A stretch of 64,000 nucleotides of DNA from Pseudomonas saudimassiliensis (GTDB lineage: Bacteria; Pseudomonadota; Gammaproteobacteria; Pseudomonadales; Pseudomonadaceae). Both the position numbers and the translations under genes were made by a program. The notes beneath the pieces were generated by a model. It was not told the DNA's origin. It saw nothing but the letters and a program-made list of their open reading frames with translations, and ran no database searches. The stretch lies in contig NZ_LK391969.1 of the NCBI RefSeq assembly GCF_000939975.1, forward strand, positions 1,210,693 through 1,274,692. The letters run 5' to 3'. Shown here piece by piece: positions 37,701-47,972 of the stretch (position 1 is its first letter; the number at the start of each line of letters is the position of its first letter).

Positions 37701-38486
37701 TCACCGAAAGCCGCGATAGCGCCGGATCTTTTCGTAGGCCTGCTGGATGCGGTGTACCTGCTCACCGGCGGCGGCCAGCTCCGCCTCGCTGGCACCAGCA
37801 CTCATCAACTTGTCCGGATGGTGACGGCTGAGCAACCGGCGATAGCTGCGCTTGATCTGCGCCGGCTCGGCATCCAGATCCACGCCCAATAGGGCGGCCG
37901 CGCGTTGCAGACCGCCGCCGGTGGCTACCGGTGCAGCCGAGCCGCGCTGATGGCGCTGATGACGCTGGCGCAGCCGCTGCTGCTCGGCCTTGCTCAGCCC
38001 GGCAAGGTCCGCCCAGCCCTCCAGCAGGCGGAGCGCCACCGCGCTCGGCTGACCGTGCACCAAGGCCATGCGCCAGCAGCCGTCCAGCAATTCTGCGCCG
38101 CGCCCCGGCTGCTGGCGGCACAGGCGCTGCAATTGACGTTCGATGCGCGTGGTCGGTTGTTTACCCCGATTGAAATCGGCCATGGCCGCCAACCGCTGCG
38201 GCTCCTCCAGGCGATATTGCTGCATCAGCTCGCGGGCCAATTGCAGGTGCTGGGGTGTGACGCGGCCATGTGCTTTGGCCATCCGGCCCAGGCACAGGAA
38301 CAACACCTGGTTGAAATCAGGCCGCAGCCCCAGCCACCGGGCAAGCTGGGCGGGCAGCTGTGACCAGCGCCGCAAGCCCCAGTGGCGATCCAGCGCGTGC
38401 CCGAGCACACCGCCCAGGATGCCGCCGGACACCCCGGCCACGGCGCCGCCCAGCAACACTCCCGCAACGGTCAGCGGCCACAGCAT
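37701..38486 (-). CDS. djlA: DjlA-like membrane-anchored DnaJ co-chaperone
   Basis: A 261-residue protein. An N-terminal hydrophobic segment rich in Gly (about 1-35) is followed by a TerB-like helical region with VLFLCLGRMAKAHGRVTPQHLQLARELM. The C-terminal J domain (about 190-261) carries HPD in YRRLLSRHHPDKLMSAG. This order is that of DjlA, which stimulates DnaK at the inner membrane. The start is one base after the murU stop, so they are coupled. Confidence 0.88.
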   Translation of the reverse strand: MLWPLTVAGVLLGGAVAGVSGGILGGVLGHALDRHWGLRRWSQLPAQLARWLGLRPDFNQVLFLCLGRMAKAHGRVTPQHLQLARELMQQYRLEEPQRLAAMADFNRGKQPTTRIERQLQRLCRQQPGRGAELLDGCWRMALVHGQPSAVALRLLEGWADLAGLSKAEQQRLRQRHQRHQRGSAAPVATGGGLQRAAALLGVDLDAEPAQIKRSYRRLLSRHHPDKLMSAGASEAELAAAGEQVHRIQQAYEKIRRYRGFR

Positions 38487-38487
38487 C

Positions 38488-39168
<681 letters not shown>

Positions 39169-40179
39169 TTACAACTCCAGGCTGTCCAACAATCGGCCCA
39201 GCGGGGCCAGGCGTTGATCTTGGTCGCAGGCATCGCGCAGGTACTGCACGAAGCGCGGTGCATCGTCCAGGTAATGGGGCTTGCCGTCCCGATAGCGGAT
39301 GCGGGCGAAGATGCCCAGCACCTTGAGATGCCGCTGCACGCCCATCAGGCGCGACTGTCCGAGGAACTCCTCGAAGCGCTCCGGCAAGGCGATACCGGCG
39401 GCGCGCGCCTGCTCCCAGTATCGCCGAACCCAGTTTTCCCGCTCGGCCAGCGGCAGGTTGAAGAAGGCATCGGCAAACAGCGAGGTAATGTCGTAGCTGG
39501 CCGGACCATAGAGCGCATCCTGAAAATCCAGCACGCCGGGCTCGCCCGGCGCGGTCATCAGGTTGCGCGGCATATAGTCCCGGTGCACGAATACCCGGTT
39601 CTCGGCCAGGTGACTGGCCAGCAAGGTATCGCACAGAACGTCCCAGTCCGCCAACTGCCCGGCGGTCAGTTCGCGTTGCAGATGGCGCCCGACGAACCAG
39701 TCCGGAAACAGCCCCAGTTCGCGGCGCAGCACGGCTTCATCGTAGTCCGGCAGCTCACCGGGCCGACTGCTTGCCTGCCAGCGCACCAGCGTACTGATCG
39801 CCCCGGCAAACAGGCGTTCGAGCTCCGCCTCGCTGACCCCGGCCTGGATGCTCTGCAGATAGGTCCGCGCGCCCAGATCCTCCAGCAGCAGGAAGCCCTG
39901 GTCAGGGTCGGCGGCGAGGATGGCGGGCGTCTTGACGCCGGCTGCGGCCAGCAGGCCGGCGATGCGGATAAAGGGGCGCACGTCCTCCTGCTCCGGCGGG
40001 GCATCCATGATGATCAGGCTGTGAGCGCCGTCGCTCCAGCGAAAATAGCGGCGGAAACTGGCATCGGCACTGGCCGGTTGCAATTCACCGGCACCGGCCT
40101 GGGCCCAGCCCTGGGCCTGGTGCGCCTCGGCTACGGCTGCGGGCAACCATGCCTCCAATAAACGTCGTCTTGCATCCAC
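39169..40179 (-). CDS. amgK: Anomeric MurNAc/GlcNAc kinase
   Basis: A 336-residue kinase of the aminoglycoside-phosphotransferase fold. Seen: RYFRW, LLLEDLGARTYL, the catalytic loop VFVHRDYMPRNLM and the metal loop GVLDFQDALYGPASYDITSLFAD. I chose GTG 40179 (VDARRRLLEAWLP), which has AGGAG eight bases upstream and gives family length; the frame stays open further upstream almost to lptD. AmgK phosphorylates MurNAc at C1 for MurU. The pair is divergent from lptD, as in other pseudomonads. Confidence 0.9.
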   Translation of the reverse strand: MDARRRLLEAWLPAAVAEAHQAQGWAQAGAGELQPASADASFRRYFRWSDGAHSLIIMDAPPEQEDVRPFIRIAGLLAAAGVKTPAILAADPDQGFLLLEDLGARTYLQSIQAGVSEAELERLFAGAISTLVRWQASSRPGELPDYDEAVLRRELGLFPDWFVGRHLQRELTAGQLADWDVLCDTLLASHLAENRVFVHRDYMPRNLMTAPGEPGVLDFQDALYGPASYDITSLFADAFFNLPLAERENWVRRYWEQARAAGIALPERFEEFLGQSRLMGVQRHLKVLGIFARIRYRDGKPHYLDDAPRFVQYLRDACDQDQRLAPLGRLLDSLEL

Positions 40180-40345
40180 TCTGGGCTCTCCTGCTTCCGC
40201 ACTGGCTCTGGCGCCTAACAATGCTTTATTATCCACGATCTCGATAAGCAGACGCAGCATGCATGTTGCAATTGCCTCGCACAAGGGAGACGCTTCCGAG
40301 TCATCGCGAGCCTGCACGCCCGACTGAATCCCGGATAACGACAAA

Positions 40346-43024
40346 ATGGCCTACCCAACACCACCGTTTCGCCCCTCCTTTTCCCTGCTGCTGGTCAGTG
40401 GGCTGTTGCTGGCTCAACCTGCCACCAGCCTGGCGGCAAGCCAGGTCGAATGCCGCGCCGACAGCAGCGGTGGCGGCTGGGTTTGCACCCCGCTGAAAGC
40501 CACCGCAGACCTGCCGCCGCGCCCTGGCAAACCGGTGGTCCGCGCCGCCGAACCGGAGCCGGAGGCCGAGCGCGTCGTCAGCGACACACGCCAGCCGGCG
40601 GCCCGCCCGCGCAGCGCCGATTTCAGCGAGTTGGACTGGGTACCCCGCGACCAGTTGACCGCAGCCCAGCAGGCGGCCATTGCGCCCTATTGCAGCGGCG
40701 ACTACATCGAACCGCCGCGCGCCGGTCGGAATGACAACACCCCCTTCGACCAGCTCCCCGTCTATGCCAGCGCCGATTCCAGCAGTTTCGAGCAGCGCAG
40801 CCAGACCGGCACGCTGCAGGGCGACGTATTGCTGCAGCAGGGCCGCCTCCAGGCCCAGGCCAACCAGGCCAGCTTCGACCAGAACAACAACCTGGTTCGC
40901 CTCGAGGGCGACGTGCGCCTGCGCGACCAGGGCGTGCTGGTATTGGGCGATCGGGCGCAGATGCAGATCGACAGTGGCGAAACCCGCATCGAGCAGGTGC
41001 GCTACGTGGTGCACGACGCCAACGCCCGGGGCAGCGCCGAGAAGCTGATGCGCCGGGACGATGCAGTGATCGTCATGACCGACGGCAGCTACACCACCTG
41101 CGACCCGGGCCGCAACACCTGGGCTTTGCACAGTGACGACATCGAACTGGACCAGGAAAAAGGCTGGGGTGAAGCCAAGCACGTGGTGCTGAAGGTCAAG
41201 GATGTGCCGGTGTTCTACACCCCCTACATCTACTTCCCGCTGGATGATCGCCGCCACACCGGTTTGCTGCCCCCGTCCCTGAGCAACTCCACGGACAACG
41301 GCACCGAGCTGGTCACGCCCTACTACATCAATATCGCACCGAACTACGACGCCACGCTGTACCCGCGGATGATGAGCAAGCGCGGCCTGCAGATGGAAGG
41401 CGAGTTCCGCTATATGCAGCCAGACCATGAGGGCCAGCTCACTGCCTCCTTCCTGGATGACCGGGAGTTCGATGACAACCGCTGGCTGTACGGCTGGGAA
41501 CACCTCGGCGGCCTGCAGAGCCGTTGGACCACCGAGGTCGAATATTTCGACATCAGCGATCCGTTCTTCTTCCAGGACCTCAACAGTTCCCTGGACGCGC
41601 GCAGCGATACCTACGTCAACCAGCGTGGCGCCGTCACCTATCGTGGTAACGGCTGGCAGTTCCAGGCGGCCGTTCATGCCTACGAACTGGCCACGATTAC
41701 CGCGGTCACGCCCTATGAGCGTCTGCCGCAGCTGCGTCTGGACGGCGGTCATTGGCTGGGAGACAGCGGGCTGAAGCTGGACTATCGCACCGAATACGCC
41801 TATTTCGACCGGGATTTCGACCGGGGCTTCCTGGTAGGTGAAGACGGTGTGCACTTTGACGCCTTTGGCCCGATCTGGACCCCGGACGAGAACCTGGTGG
41901 GTCTTCAGCGTGCCACCGGCCACCGCGTCAGCCTGAGCCCCCGACTCAGCTATCCGATGCAGAACAGCTGGGGCTACTTCACTCCAGCGGCGCGGGTGCA
42001 GTCGACCTATTACGATCTGGACTTCGATGATCGCCAGCACCGGGACCCGGCCCTGGCTTTCGATTACGACAGCGCCGACACCAACCCCTCCAGCACCATT
42101 CCGGTAGCCAGCCTGGATGCGGGGCTGTATTTCGACCGCGACACCAGCTGGTTCGGCCGCGATCTGCGGCAGACCCTGGAGCCCCGCGCCTTCTACCTGT
42201 ACGCGCCCAACCGCGACCAGGATGACCAGCCGCTGTTCGATACCAACGAGAACACCTTCAGCTACAACGCGCTGTTCCGCGACGATCGCTTCAGCGGCAG
42301 CGACCGTGTCGGCGATGCCAACCAACTGGCCCTGGGCGTGACCAGCCGGGCGCTGGAAAGCAACGGCGTCGAGCGCGCCCGCGCCAGCTTCGGCCAGATC
42401 CTCTATTTCGAGGATCAACGCGTGCAGCTGCTGGAGACCGAAGGTCAGCGCCGCGAAGAGAACGACAACTCCAGTTCCGCTTATGCCGCCGAGTTCATGT
42501 ACCGGGTAAGCAATGCGTGGAAGTTGCGCGGTGACGTACTCTGGGATCCCCAGGAGAACAACAACAACGCCGGTAGCCTGCTGGTCAATTACCAGCCGGA
42601 GCCACGCAAGGTGATCAACGCGGGCTACCGTTTCCGCAATGAGACCAACACCTTCAATGCCCTGACCGGCACGTTCAACGAAAACGAGAATCGCCGCATC
42701 GATCAGTCGGACATGTCCTTCATCTGGCCGCTCAACCCGCAGTGGAGCATGATCGGCCGTTGGCAGCATGATTTCGCCGGTGACCGAACCCTGGAAGCCT
42801 TCGGCGGTCTTGAATATGACAGCTGCTGCTGGAAGCTCCGTTTCATCAACCGTTACTGGGTCGACTACAACGAATTCGAGTCGGTTACCCGTGACGAGGG
42901 CAACCGCGGCATCTTCCTGCAGGTGGTCCTCAAGGGACTCGGCAGCGTTACCGGCAATCGTGTCGACAGTCTTCTCGACGAAGGCATCCCTGGCTACAGA
43001 GAGCGTGAAAACAATGCATTTTAA
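40346..43024 (+). CDS. lptD: LPS-assembly outer membrane protein LptD
   Basis: An 892-residue outer-membrane barrel that with LptE inserts lipopolysaccharide into the outer leaflet. Signal peptide about residues 1-30 (MAYPTPPFRPSFSLLLVSGL...). The N-terminal OstA/jellyroll part covers about 140-260 and the barrel about 300-870, with many alternating aromatic strands. Cysteines at 36, 47 and 116 and the pair in YDSCCWKL near the C-terminus are those expected to form the interdomain disulfides (C36 and C47 within the pseudomonad N-terminal extension). surA overlaps the 3' end by 11 bases and codes for its folding chaperone. Confidence 0.96.
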   Translation: MAYPTPPFRPSFSLLLVSGLLLAQPATSLAASQVECRADSSGGGWVCTPLKATADLPPRPGKPVVRAAEPEPEAERVVSDTRQPAARPRSADFSELDWVPRDQLTAAQQAAIAPYCSGDYIEPPRAGRNDNTPFDQLPVYASADSSSFEQRSQTGTLQGDVLLQQGRLQAQANQASFDQNNNLVRLEGDVRLRDQGVLVLGDRAQMQIDSGETRIEQVRYVVHDANARGSAEKLMRRDDAVIVMTDGSYTTCDPGRNTWALHSDDIELDQEKGWGEAKHVVLKVKDVPVFYTPYIYFPLDDRRHTGLLPPSLSNSTDNGTELVTPYYINIAPNYDATLYPRMMSKRGLQMEGEFRYMQPDHEGQLTASFLDDREFDDNRWLYGWEHLGGLQSRWTTEVEYFDISDPFFFQDLNSSLDARSDTYVNQRGAVTYRGNGWQFQAAVHAYELATITAVTPYERLPQLRLDGGHWLGDSGLKLDYRTEYAYFDRDFDRGFLVGEDGVHFDAFGPIWTPDENLVGLQRATGHRVSLSPRLSYPMQNSWGYFTPAARVQSTYYDLDFDDRQHRDPALAFDYDSADTNPSSTIPVASLDAGLYFDRDTSWFGRDLRQTLEPRAFYLYAPNRDQDDQPLFDTNENTFSYNALFRDDRFSGSDRVGDANQLALGVTSRALESNGVERARASFGQILYFEDQRVQLLETEGQRREENDNSSSAYAAEFMYRVSNAWKLRGDVLWDPQENNNNAGSLLVNYQPEPRKVINAGYRFRNETNTFNALTGTFNENENRRIDQSDMSFIWPLNPQWSMIGRWQHDFAGDRTLEAFGGLEYDSCCWKLRFINRYWVDYNEFESVTRDEGNRGIFLQVVLKGLGSVTGNRVDSLLDEGIPGYRERENNAF

Positions 43025-44303
43025 GCTACACCGCAAGCTGATCGGCCTGTGTGCCGGTCTGCTGATCAGTACTGCCCTGCAAGCCCAGATGGTTGAATTG
43101 GACCGGGTCGCCGCCATCGTCGACAACGACGTAGTGATGGAAAGCCAGGTAGAAGAACGGATGGCCACCATCCGCCAGCAGCTCGCCGAGCGGGGTACCG
43201 AGCTGCCGCCTGAGGATGTACTGCGCACCCAGGTGATCGACCGCCTGGTACTGGAGAGCATCCAACTGCAGATGGGCGAGCGGGCCGGCATTCGCATCGA
43301 CGATGCCAGCCTGAATCAGACCATGCAGCAATTGGCCGAACGCAACGGCGTGACCCTGGACCAGTTCCGGGCAGCCTTGGAGCGTGACGGTATCAGCTAC
43401 AACAAGGCCCGGGAGCAGGTACGTCGGGAGATGATCATCAACCGCGTACGCCAGCGCCGGGTGGCCGAGCGCATCCAGGTCAGCGACCAGGAAGTGCGCA
43501 ACTTCCTCAATTCCGAAGTGGGCCGCTACCAGACCTCGGCTGACTACCGCCTGGCGATGATCGTATTGCCGGTTGCGGAAAGCGCCAGCAATGATGAGGT
43601 TCGGCAGCAGGCCGAGGTCATCAACGATATCTACCGCGAGCTGCGCGAAGGTGCCGACTTTACCCGCCTGGCGGTCAGCCGCTCCGGTGGCGAGCAGGCG
43701 CTGGAAGGCGGCGAGCTGGGTTGGCGCAAGGCTGCGCAATTGCCGCCCGCCTTTGCCGCGGCCGTGGATGACCTGGAGATCGGCGGGGTCACCTCTCCGC
43801 TGCGCTCCCCGGCCGGCTTCCATATCCTCAAGCTGCTGGAAAAGCGCGGTGGCGATAACCTGCTGGTGGACGAGTTCAACGTGCGCCACATCCTGATCAA
43901 GCCCAGCGAGATCCGCAGCGAGGAAGAAGCCGCCCAACTGATCCAGCGGCTGTACCAACGCATCCGCGCCGGCGAATCCTTTGCCGACCTGGCCCGCTCG
44001 TTCTCCGAAGATCCGGGTTCGGCGCTCAACGGCGGCTCGCTCAACTGGGTGACTGCCGATGCCATGGTTCCCGAGTTCCGCGACGTGATGACCACCACGC
44101 CGCAGAACCAGATTTCCGCTCCGTTCCAGAGCCAGTTCGGCTGGCACATCTTGCAGGTGGAAGGCCAGCGTGAGGTCGACATGACCGACGAGATGCGCGA
44201 GCAGCAAGCGCGCAATCTGTTGCAGAATCGCAAGTTCGATGAAGAACTGCAGACCTGGCTGCTGGAGATCCGCGACGAAGCTTATGTAGAGATCAAGAGT
44301 TAA
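43014..44303 (+). CDS. surA: Periplasmic chaperone and peptidyl-prolyl isomerase SurA
   Basis: A 429-residue protein with a signal peptide (MHFKLHRKLIGLCAGLLISTALQAQ). An N-terminal helical chaperone domain (VELDRVAAIVDNDVVMESQV...) is followed by two parvulin domains at about 170-270 and 283-385 (VRHILIKPSE...GESFADLARSFSEDPGSALNGGSLNWV). The ATG at 43014 lies inside the last codons of lptD; the open frame upstream is in a different frame from lptD and is discarded. SurA chaperones outer-membrane proteins including LptD, which explains the linkage. Confidence 0.95.
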   Translation: MHFKLHRKLIGLCAGLLISTALQAQMVELDRVAAIVDNDVVMESQVEERMATIRQQLAERGTELPPEDVLRTQVIDRLVLESIQLQMGERAGIRIDDASLNQTMQQLAERNGVTLDQFRAALERDGISYNKAREQVRREMIINRVRQRRVAERIQVSDQEVRNFLNSEVGRYQTSADYRLAMIVLPVAESASNDEVRQQAEVINDIYRELREGADFTRLAVSRSGGEQALEGGELGWRKAAQLPPAFAAAVDDLEIGGVTSPLRSPAGFHILKLLEKRGGDNLLVDEFNVRHILIKPSEIRSEEEAAQLIQRLYQRIRAGESFADLARSFSEDPGSALNGGSLNWVTADAMVPEFRDVMTTTPQNQISAPFQSQFGWHILQVEGQREVDMTDEMREQQARNLLQNRKFDEELQTWLLEIRDEAYVEIKS

Positions 44304-45296
44304 GTGACCACCTCCGCTATTGCCCTGACCGCCGGCGAACCCGCCGGCATCGGTCCCGATCTGTGTTTGTTGCTTGCCAGTGAACCCTGCTCCCATGAAC
44401 GGGTCGTGATCGCCGATCCCGACCTGCTCGCCGAACGTGCGCGCCAGCTTGGCCTGGCGGTCGAACTGCAGGTCTTCGACCCCGCTCGGCCGCCAACCCC
44501 CCAGCGGGCCGGCCAACTCAGCGTACTGCCCGTACCGCTGACCGCGCCCTGCCTACCCGGCACGCTGAACCCGGCCAATGCCCGCTACGTGCTGGAAACC
44601 CTGCGCCTCGGCGGTCAAGGCTGCCTCGACGGTCAGTTTGCCGCCGTGGTGACCGCGCCGGTGCACAAGGGCGTGATCAACGACGCCGGTGTGCCCTTCT
44701 CCGGACATACCGAATTTTTCGCTGACCAGACCGGTACCGAGCAGGTGGTGATGATGCTCGCCTGTCCGGGCCTGCGGGTGGCCCTGGCGACCACCCATCT
44801 GCCGCTGCGCGAGGTGGCCGATGCCATCACCCCGCAGGGCCTGGAGCGGGTCATCCGTATCCTGCATGCCGACCTGCGGGACAAGTTCGGCATCGCCGCG
44901 CCGCGTATCCTGGTCTGCGGATTGAATCCCCATGCTGGCGAAGGGGGACACCTGGGGCGGGAGGAGATCGACATCATCATCCCGCTGCTCGAGCGCCTGC
45001 GCAGCGAAGGCCTGCAGCTCGAAGGCCCGCTGCCCGCCGACACCCTGTTCACCGCCAAGCATCTGGACCACGCCGATGCGGTGCTGGCCATGTATCACGA
45101 CCAGGGGCTGCCCGTACTCAAGCACAAGGGCTTTGGCCAGGCCGTGAACGTGACCCTGGGCCTGCCGATCATCCGCACCTCGGTTGACCATGGCACGGCA
45201 TTGGACCTGGCCGGTACCGGCCGCGTCGATGTGGGTAGCCTGAAAGTCGCCCTGCACACCGCCATCAACATGATCGAAGCCCGAGGCCAGCAATGA
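44304..45296 (+). CDS. pdxA: 4-hydroxythreonine-4-phosphate dehydrogenase
   Basis: A 330-residue metal- and NAD-dependent enzyme of pyridoxal-phosphate synthesis. Seen: [55 protein letters not shown] and [16 protein letters not shown], which carry the metal His residues and substrate contacts. It starts with GTG immediately after the surA stop, with no spacer, and overlaps rsmA by four bases, so the block is tightly coupled. Confidence 0.96.
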   Translation: MTTSAIALTAGEPAGIGPDLCLLLASEPCSHERVVIADPDLLAERARQLGLAVELQVFDPARPPTPQRAGQLSVLPVPLTAPCLPGTLNPANARYVLETLRLGGQGCLDGQFAAVVTAPVHKGVINDAGVPFSGHTEFFADQTGTEQVVMMLACPGLRVALATTHLPLREVADAITPQGLERVIRILHADLRDKFGIAAPRILVCGLNPHAGEGGHLGREEIDIIIPLLERLRSEGLQLEGPLPADTLFTAKHLDHADAVLAMYHDQGLPVLKHKGFGQAVNVTLGLPIIRTSVDHGTALDLAGTGRVDVGSLKVALHTAINMIEARGQQ

Positions 45297-46102
45297 CCGA
45301 ATTTGCTCCACACCGGGCGCGCAAGCGTTTCGGTCAGAATTTCCTGCACGATCACGGCGTGATCAACCGCATCCTGCGCGGCATTGCCCCGCGCGAAGGA
45401 CAGCATCTGGTCGAGATCGGCCCGGGCCAGGGTGCCCTGACCGAAGGCTTGCTCGCCAGCGGCTGCAAGCTTGACGTGGTAGAACTCGATCACGACCTGC
45501 ATCCCGTGCTGCAGGCCCGCTTCGGCGGCAATCCGCACTTCACCCTGCACAAGGGCGACGCCCTGAAGTTCGACTTCGGCTCCCTGGCCCAACCGGGTGA
45601 GAAGCTGCGGGTGGTCGGCAACCTGCCCTACAACATCTCCACGCCGCTGATGTTCCACCTGCTGAAGCAGGCCGACTGCATCGCCGACATGCACTTCATG
45701 CTGCAGAAGGAAGTGGTGCAGCGCCTGGCCGCCGGTGCCGGCATGAACCATTACGGCCGGCTGGGCATCATGGTGCAGTACCACTGCCAGGTCGAGCACC
45801 TGTTCGATGTCGGCCCCGGCGCCTTCAACCCGCCGCCCAAGGTCGACTCCGCCATCGTCCGGCTGACACCCCATGCCACCTTGCCGCATCCGGCGGATGA
45901 CCCGCAGATGCTGGAGCTTATCGTTCGCGAGGCCTTCAACCAGCGGCGCAAGACCATGCGCAACACCCTCAAGGGGCTGCTGGAGGCCGATGCCATCGCC
46001 GAGGAAGGCATCGACCCGACCCTGCGTCCGGAACAGATCGACCTGGCCGGCTTCGTTCGGCTCGCCAACCGCCTGGCCCGTGAGCAGCGTACCCATGACT
46101 GA
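45293..46102 (+). CDS. rsmA: 16S rRNA (adenine(1518)/(1519)-N6) dimethyltransferase
   Basis: A 269-residue methyltransferase (KsgA) that dimethylates two adenines at the 3' end of 16S rRNA late in 30S assembly. [25 protein letters not shown] (SAM site), [10 protein letters not shown], and [18 protein letters not shown] (catalytic NLPY) are present. ATGA overlap with pdxA; apaG begins within its last eight bases. Loss in other bacteria gives kasugamycin resistance. Confidence 0.96.
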   Translation: MTEFAPHRARKRFGQNFLHDHGVINRILRGIAPREGQHLVEIGPGQGALTEGLLASGCKLDVVELDHDLHPVLQARFGGNPHFTLHKGDALKFDFGSLAQPGEKLRVVGNLPYNISTPLMFHLLKQADCIADMHFMLQKEVVQRLAAGAGMNHYGRLGIMVQYHCQVEHLFDVGPGAFNPPPKVDSAIVRLTPHATLPHPADDPQMLELIVREAFNQRRKTMRNTLKGLLEADAIAEEGIDPTLRPEQIDLAGFVRLANRLAREQRTHD

Positions 46103-46478
46103 TTCGCGGCTGCAGAGCATTGTGGTCGAGGTGCAGACGCGCTACCTGAGCGAGCAGTCGGACCCCGCGCAGAACCGGTTCGCCTTCGCCTACACCATTA
46201 CCATCCACAATACCGGCACCCAGGCCGCCACCCTGCTCGATCGCCACTGGATCATCACCGACGGTAACGGCAAAGCCCAGGAAGTGCGCGGCCCTGGTGT
46301 GGTCGGCGAGCAGCCGCTGATTGAGCCTGGCGCCAGCCACACCTACACCAGCGGCTGCCTGCTGGAGACGCCGGTGGGTAGCATGCGCGGCAGCTACGGC
46401 ATGCGCGGCGCCGACGGTAAGGAATTCAGCGCGCCGATTGCGGTCTTCCGTTTGGCCAGACCCAACGCGCTCAACTGA
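46095..46478 (+). CDS. apaG: ApaG/CorD family protein
   Basis: A 127-residue FN3-like beta-sandwich protein. The family core is visible: [73 protein letters not shown]. The start at 46095 ([11 protein letters not shown]) overlaps rsmA, and apaH follows seven bases after the stop. The biochemical role is uncertain; CorD has been linked to cobalt resistance and Mg efflux. Confidence 0.93.
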   Translation: MTDSRLQSIVVEVQTRYLSEQSDPAQNRFAFAYTITIHNTGTQAATLLDRHWIITDGNGKAQEVRGPGVVGEQPLIEPGASHTYTSGCLLETPVGSMRGSYGMRGADGKEFSAPIAVFRLARPNALN

Positions 46479-46485
46479 GGTTCGC

Positions 46486-47298
46486 ATGACCGTATACGCT
46501 GTCGGAGATATCCAGGGCTGTCTCAAGCCATTGCAATGCCTGCTGCAGGAAGTCGACTTCAATCCGTCCCGGGATACGCTCTGGGCAGCGGGTGACCTGG
46601 TAAACCGGGGACCTTCCTCCCTGGAGACCCTGCGCTTTCTCGACAACCTCGGCAATGCCTGCCTCAGCGTACTGGGCAATCATGACCTGCATCTGCTGGC
46701 GGTGGCCTACGATGTCAAGCGGCTGCGCAAGTCCGATACCCTGCGACCCATTCTCGAGGCACCGGACCGCGAGCGCCTGCTGCGCAACCTGCGCGAGCGC
46801 CCGCTGGCCCACCTGGACGTTGCCCGAGGCGTCATCATGACCCATGCCGGCATCCCACCGATCTGGAGCCCCGAGGAGACCGTTTCCTTCGCTGCGGAAG
46901 TGGAGGCGGTGCTACGCTGCGACGAGCAATTGCCCTGGTTTCTCGACGAAATGTACGGCAACGAGCCGGCCCGCTGGCACCCCGACCTCGACGGCACCCG
47001 CCGCCTGCGGGTGATCACCAACTACCTGACCCGCATGCGCTTCTGCAGCGCAGACGGCACCCTGGACCTCAAGGCCAAGGAAGCCGCCGACCGCGCGCCC
47101 AAGGGATTCTCACCCTGGTTCACGCTGCCGCGGCGGGCACCGGAGATCCGCGTCATCTTCGGGCACTGGGCGGCGCTGGAGGGCAAAGTGGACGTGCCCG
47201 GCATCCATGCGCTGGATACTGGCTGCGTGTGGGGCAACAGCCTGACGCTGATGAATGTGGATACCGGTGAAAAACACCAGTGCGACTGCGACCATTGA
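46486..47298 (+). CDS. apaH: Symmetrical bis(5'-nucleosyl)-tetraphosphatase
   Basis: A 270-residue metallophosphatase that hydrolyses Ap4A to two ADP and can decap Np4-RNA. The metal motifs [24 protein letters not shown] and [12 protein letters not shown], plus MTHAGIPP and FGHWAALEG, are visible. ATG 46486 ([11 protein letters not shown]) is the family N-terminus; an in-frame start further upstream lies in apaG. It closes the lptD-surA-pdxA-rsmA-apaG-apaH run. Confidence 0.95.
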   Translation: MTVYAVGDIQGCLKPLQCLLQEVDFNPSRDTLWAAGDLVNRGPSSLETLRFLDNLGNACLSVLGNHDLHLLAVAYDVKRLRKSDTLRPILEAPDRERLLRNLRERPLAHLDVARGVIMTHAGIPPIWSPEETVSFAAEVEAVLRCDEQLPWFLDEMYGNEPARWHPDLDGTRRLRVITNYLTRMRFCSADGTLDLKAKEAADRAPKGFSPWFTLPRRAPEIRVIFGHWAALEGKVDVPGIHALDTGCVWGNSLTLMNVDTGEKHQCDCDH

Positions 47299-47352
47299 CC
47301 AGCCTGAGGTTCCTGCCCTAGCCTAGGCCCATCAACCCGACGGAGCACCGCC

Positions 47353-47673
47353 ATGAACACTTTCCAGCGCATCTCTCCCGATACGGCCGCCCAGATGCTC
47401 GAGGCCGACGCCTGCGTAGTGGATATCCGTGACCCGCAGAGTTACCTCGCCGGCCATATCCGCGGCGCCCTGCGGCTGGATAACGATAACGTCCAGCAAT
47501 TCGTCACGACCGCTGACCGCCAGCAGCCGCTGCTGGTGTGCTGCTACCACGGCAACTCCAGCCAGCAGGCCGCCGCCTGGCTTGCCGGGCTGGGCTTCAG
47601 CCAGGTCTATAGCCTGGATGGTGGTTTTGAATCCTGGCACCAGCAGTATCCCGATCTCGTCAGCCGCGGCTGA
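47353..47673 (+). CDS. glpE: Thiosulfate sulfurtransferase GlpE
   Basis: A 106-residue single-domain rhodanese. VVDIRDPQSYLAGHI is the family start, and the active loop CCYHGNSSQQAA carries the persulfide Cys. It fits GlpE, a cytoplasmic thiosulfate:cyanide/thioredoxin sulfurtransferase. Fifty-four bases after apaH, it could be on the same transcript. A 14-bp AT-rich palindrome lies 17 bases beyond its stop. Confidence 0.92.
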   Translation: MNTFQRISPDTAAQMLEADACVVDIRDPQSYLAGHIRGALRLDNDNVQQFVTTADRQQPLLVCCYHGNSSQQAAAWLAGLGFSQVYSLDGGFESWHQQYPDLVSRG

Positions 47674-47689
47674 ATCCCGCCCTCCCCCG

Positions 47690-47703
47690 GCAAAATATTT
47701 TGC
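47690..47703. promoter_or_regulatory. AT-rich palindrome in the prkA upstream region
   Basis: GCAAAATATTTTGC is perfectly palindromic. Its 12-base core CAAAATATTTTG equals the core of the sahR palindrome at 9204-9229, though the flanks differ. It may be a binding site or chance. Confidence 0.3.
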
Positions 47704-47804
47704 GCATCCTCTGTCACCCTCGCACAAACCAACTATCCTGAAAGCAAGGCAGTCAACAACACAATAAAAAGTCGGTCCGCCGGCTTCCGATAACAGGGGA
47801 GAAA

Positions 47805-47833
47805 GTCGAACCGCAGCGGGGGCTGCCGTCGAC
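47805..47833 (+). promoter_or_regulatory. Hairpin in the long prkA leader
   Basis: GTCGA (47805-47809) pairs with TCGAC (47829-47833), enclosing GCAGC/GCTGC. It lies in the roughly 295-base gap before prkA, which otherwise has a CTATCCT -10-like box near 47730 and an upstream small frame. If that box is used, the leader is about 230 bases. Confidence 0.4.
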
Positions 47834-47879
47834 CCACTTCCTGGGCCTTGTCTGACAGGCGGTATTGGGGGATTTGCGT

Positions 47880-47972
47880 ATGCCATCACGTTCGCCCTTC
47901 ACTGCATGGCAGGTGGGCTCCTACCCGGAAGCCCCGAACCTCTTCTTCAGTAAAAGCGAGGTCGTGCCATGA
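47880..47972 (+). CDS. Putative 30-codon upstream ORF coupled to prkA
   Basis: MPSRSPFTAW...EVVP runs for 30 codons, starting behind GGGGGA at good spacing. Its TGA overlaps the prkA ATG as ATGA, so ribosomes finishing it could restart on prkA. It has no membrane segment or recognised motif. It may be a regulatory leader peptide or a chance frame; comparison with related genomes would decide. Confidence 0.4.
   Translation: MPSRSPFTAWQVGSYPEAPNLFFSKSEVVP

Noticed and set aside
40301-43297. 998-codon minus-strand frame antisense to lptD
   Set aside because: Long antisense opening is a codon-bias effect; lptD carries the signal peptide, OstA domain and conserved cysteines.
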